Below, piece after piece: positions 60,554 through 64,000 of a stretch of DNA of 64,000 bases. A program made the translations under genes and the position numbers. The notes beneath the pieces are model-generated. The model worked only from the letters and a program-made list of their open reading frames with translations, did not search any database and had not been told where the DNA came from. The number at the start of each line of letters is the position of its first letter. The first letter of the stretch is position 1. Source of the stretch: Sclerodactyla briareus (lineage: Eukaryota; Echinodermata; Holothuroidea; Dendrochirotida; Sclerodactylidae); NCBI GenBank assembly GCA_026419785.1, contig JAODTK010005611.1, positions 407,001 to 471,000 on the forward strand, given 5' to 3'.

Positions 60554-62928
60554 AGTGGTACCGGTGTCAACAGTTGCTGGCCATGGAGGGGGGATGAGCG
60601 GCCAGTTTCGGGACGACTCGTGTGTTCGTGGGAAAGGAGGATCCATAGCCCAATAATGAATAATGAGGGATTCTGCTGTATTCTGATGTTAGTAAAGTCC
60701 CTGTTGGTGGGATCGATAAGGGTGAGAGCTTGGGGTCCTAGCTAATGGTAACCACTGTTACCATTAGCTACCACATTCCCCACATAATCCCAACCTACAT
60801 AATTTATTAATAACGATTGACAGTTCCAGGATCGATCAGATTGTCAACCGGGGGCTAGAGGGGACGGCATCGATAATTTTTCATAGACAGGCTCGGTTTG
60901 GATCTACCAAATATTCTCCGTGGTACGCAGGTAGTTATGTCAGGTTTGACGACAATAAGCACTGAGAAGAAATCTTCTGCAGTGGTTTCCGCTGATCCCG
61001 TGTTGAAATACTGTAAAACTCTCGGTTCAAATATTTCTCTATAAAACTCGTAAGTTGATTTGTCGACCTTCTTTCAATAGTACTCAGGGTTTTTCATTTG
61101 TAAACAGGCTCAGGCGTGCGTGGTGCGTTGGCCTCCTCCAGATAACATGAGGAAGAAAATGAGGTTAGGGGATGGGCAGGGGAAGGAGAAAAAACTGAGA
61201 ACGGGGGTGGGGGGTGGATGCGGGTGCCAGGATCGCTCCGCCGTTAACCATAACATAAAAACTTATAATTCGGATGTTTGCATTCCCACTGCCTCGTAAT
61301 CCCCTTAAATTACGTTTCCAAAAGTGTTACTGCTGTCATGCGGTCTTGTGAGCGCCGCCGCCCGCCCCCCCCCCGCCTTCTCGACTGGGGGTTGCGGTTC
61401 ACGCCTCTGACGGGAATGTGGGGGCCACGGAACTGTCAAGAAAGAGTAGAAGGAACTGGAAGTCAATGACGGTTATGTGCTTGGTGTATAATCGAACCAA
61501 CGGCCAAGAAAGAATGTCTTTTAGGCACAGGATATATAGGCAGGTAGTGAAACAGTATGGGTATAACCATTCACAGATATGGTATTGGCTATTTGGACCG
61601 TAACAAAATGTATATATAGTGTTTGGTCGTTGTCCTAATCGGGCGAAACGTAACGTCTAGCTATCTGTTGGGGGGCGGGCGGGTGTCCCCCCCCCCCGTT
61701 GGGTTACCCACCTGCGCGCAGAATGCAGGGCCGTGTTTGTTGATTGTGCTTCAAAAAATGAGGCGATAAGGTCTACCTAACCAATCATACAGTTTCCGAT
61801 AGAGACACAGGGTCTCATTGCGTCGAAATTGCATTTTTTCATTCATCTCTGAAAACTGCTCTGACCAAGCTTTTCCTACCACCGCGTAGACGACAAAAAA
61901 AACACTTGGATTTTTTTTTTCTAAACTAAACTTCAACAAAATTTTCCACTCGCTATTTATGCGCCGACACGTTCGAAATGAAATTATCGTATTACATTCT
62001 CATCGCACTAGTGAGAACACTCCCATTGAAAAATTGTCGTTTTCGTGTCGCACTAGTGTGAACACCTTATACTGAATTGTTTGTACACATTCCTCGCTCC
62101 GTGAAACATGGCATGAAGTCTAAAGAATGCCTTGGGCTCCGTCATGGGGATACAGCAGCCCATTTCCCGTAGTCCTTTTCTGACTTACTGTCTGTCGTTT
62201 CATTACAAGTGATATAAAGGTGTCCTCTTGAGGAATTGGAAACGAGCAAATATTTTTTGTTTCCCATATTCCCACAAAGGCAATACAGTATTTTCCTTTG
62301 AATTAACAAGACCACTTAGTCCAAGCGTGTTATTGACACGGTGATGGAGTCGTTTGTTTCGGGTTCAATTAAGAAATTACCAAATTCACAATCTTGTTCG
62401 TGAATCTCATCACCGTTTGGGGAGAAGATCGTTCATGCGTAATAAATGCGTTTGAAATTCAAATGGATGTTACTTGTTCTACTGACGAAGTCAAATGACC
62501 CCAGTTGATATTTATTCCTAGACTTTCAGGAAGCCTTTGGCAAGGCCCATCAACGTCTTATGCTCAAATTGGCGAATTTGTTTGTGGTAACAACGGTATG
62601 CCCACAGTTCGCCATTGATGGGCGTTCTTTCACGGCAGAAGGTTTATATGAATCGGTTGCTCCCCGGCTTCTATATATAAAGATGGAATGAATTCTGTAA
62701 AATTCGGAGGCGTGTGTAAAAAAATGTGGGCGATCCCGAATTTTCCATGAAGTTGAGTAGAATTACGAGTTCGCAATTATTATAAAAAAAAAATAGGTCT
62801 AATGTACAAGTGGACTTGCCTCCTTCAGTTTGATTGGCCAAGAGAAAACCGCGCAACAGCGAGGAAACGTTAGGGTAATTGGGTTGCTTGTTTGTTTTGT
62901 TGAAATCATTCAGTTCTTCTGCTAACAG
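60554..62928. other. No gene seen
   Basis: Unassigned DNA with C runs near 61370 and 61688. A tcgcactagtg.gaacac block occurs twice near 62005 and 62057. Confidence 0.45.
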
Positions 62929-63183
62929 AATACAATTTGTCAGGCGGTTCTGCAACTGGTGAGACCTCACTCAGAGTTTCTGTACGAGTTGTGGAATTCC
63001 CATTCTAGAATGAATTACATGATTGAAAAGTTAAGAGGATCCATAAGAAGTTCGTCGAGAAGAAATGGGCGACTTGGTCTGAGGGTCGAGGGCAAAAGGG
63101 AGGTGATTGATTCAGGTTTTCAAATATCCATGGTTTCGGAGGAGTTCCTCCGATTAATTTTCCATCTCATAATGAACTACTGA
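62929..63183 (+). CDS. Possible terminal exon, unknown product
   Basis: After an acceptor-like ttcttctgctaacag an 85-codon frame stays open to TGA, with NTICQAVLQLVRPHSEFLYE at the start and a basic RSSSRRNGRLGLR segment. No family is recognised. A 65-base A-rich tract begins 21 bases after the stop, so a retroposed 3' end is another reading. No partner exon was found upstream. Confidence 0.25.
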   Translation, partial: NTICQAVLQLVRPHSEFLYELWNSHSRMNYMIEKLRGSIRSSSRRNGRLGLRVEGKREVIDSGFQISMVSEEFLRLIFHLIMNY

Positions 63184-63204
63184 TAGAGGTCATCGCTCAA
63201 GTTG

Positions 63205-63233
63205 AAAAAAAAAAAAAACAAAAAAAACAAAAG

Positions 63234-63269
<36 letters not shown>
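63205..63269. repeat. A-rich tract after a possible terminal exon
   Basis: Sixty-five bases, nearly all A. It could be a retroposon tail or simple sequence. Confidence 0.9.
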
Positions 63270-63270
<1 letters not shown>

Positions 63271-63336
63271 GCGCAGAATATACATTTCCAGCAAGTATTT
63301 TTGTTTTTTATAGAAATATTGGCGAATCTTGGCCCT

Positions 63337-63648
63337 CTATCGTTTGGGCTTTTTTGGTTGTGGTTCGGGGTCGTTCATGGGGATTAATAGGTCCTGACCT
63401 TTTCTCCTCAACTTATATATATTATAATTCACTATATTGCCTAATTGCCCATAAGAAATAGTATTATAAAATGGAGGTTGATGATCTGTATACGATAGGT
63501 ATATGCCACAACGGCACGGTTTCGATTTGTGTCGGTTAACTTGCAGGAGGCCTGAGTCGTACTCAGTTACGTAAAACATCCATGGACAGTATATATATGT
63601 TACAGGATCGTAACCAAATATCAGTGGGCTTGTATCAATGTGCCTCAA
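63337..63648 (-). other. Unassigned 103-codon open frame
   Basis: The minus frame reads IDTSPLIFGYDPVTYIYCPW, then later CGIYLSYTDHQPPFYNTISY. It is tyrosine-rich and AT-biased; no domain was recognised and no splice sites fix its limits. It is probably chance, but length and composition earn a mention. Confidence 0.15.
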
Positions 63649-64000
63649 GTTCTATAAATGGTTTACCAAATTCGGGTACGCAAATAAAGAGGAATATCGC
63701 TCGGGGTCAGTTTATCGTTTGTCGCTGAACTGAATTTTGGTACTTTATGCTACTTCAAACATGAGGATGTTTGATATCCGGGTTACTGCAATGGCCAGCC
63801 TTGGGGTCATACAGATACTGCAGAGAGCATCCATACGGAAACCGCAATTCCGCAATTAATCCATTCGTCCAAAACCAATCCCATCATTCTCAACAAACAC
63901 ACAAATCTGACTTTGTCAAACTGTGACAGAACACTTCTATATCCAGTTTAGGTTTGATTTCCTCGGTATCAAACTCGCGTATAAGGGTTAATGTGGAGGG

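Overview
This window is non-coding-rich eukaryotic DNA. It has spliced exons with GT-AG introns, many microsatellites, CR1/L2-like LINE 3' ends, small inverted-repeat elements, and one decayed Ty3/Gypsy-class fossil. No bacterial operon, rRNA, convincing tRNA or CRISPR was seen. The mix (CR1/L2 LINEs, NPGP-type repeat, 'cgcgcgaagcgcg' repeats, long C/G homopolymers) suggests a marine invertebrate, perhaps a deuterostome such as an echinoderm, hemichordate or amphioxus. That placement is an inference and weak.

The main result is one host gene on the minus strand, rebuilt exon by exon from about 21.4 kb down to 6.1 kb. It encodes a DOMON plus cytochrome b561 membrane protein of the ferric-chelate reductase 1 (FRRS1-like) family. 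Eight consecutive exons (21204-21413, 20086-20179, 19512-19705, 15195-15305, 14153-14266, 9244-9339, 7633-7725, 6082-6140) have GT and AG borders. Codon phase agrees at the well-defined junctions; the junction between exons 2 and 3 is uncertain. The four b561 core histidines lie in KAHG, MHRLS, FLHTIFG and NWAHEQ. Several exons carry one- or two-base frame breaks although every splice site is intact. This fits an unpolished assembly or a very young pseudogene. The 5' end (signal peptide, possible Reeler domain) and the 3' end were not found with confidence; an orphan exon-like segment at 28163-28228 is a candidate upstream exon.

Layout: 0-6 kb holds repeats and unassigned DNA. 6-21.4 kb is the FRRS1-like gene, whose introns hold LINE pieces, microsatellites and an NPGP-type repeat. 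22.2-22.5 kb is a LINE 3' end. 23.86-27.21 kb is a large inverted-repeat element with nested palindromes. 28-36 kb is repeat-rich, with tandem duplications, a G-rich minisatellite and satellite units. 37-39.3 kb has a 73-bp C tract, a foldback hairpin and a 420-bp MITE. 42.7-45.8 kb is a cluster of one repeat family. 47.2-47.6 kb is another NPGP-type copy. 51.3 kb is a CTAT microsatellite. About 52.3-56.2 kb is the Gypsy-class fossil on the minus strand. 57-64 kb is mostly unassigned, with a small tandem repeat, a possible terminal exon and a 65-bp A-rich tract.
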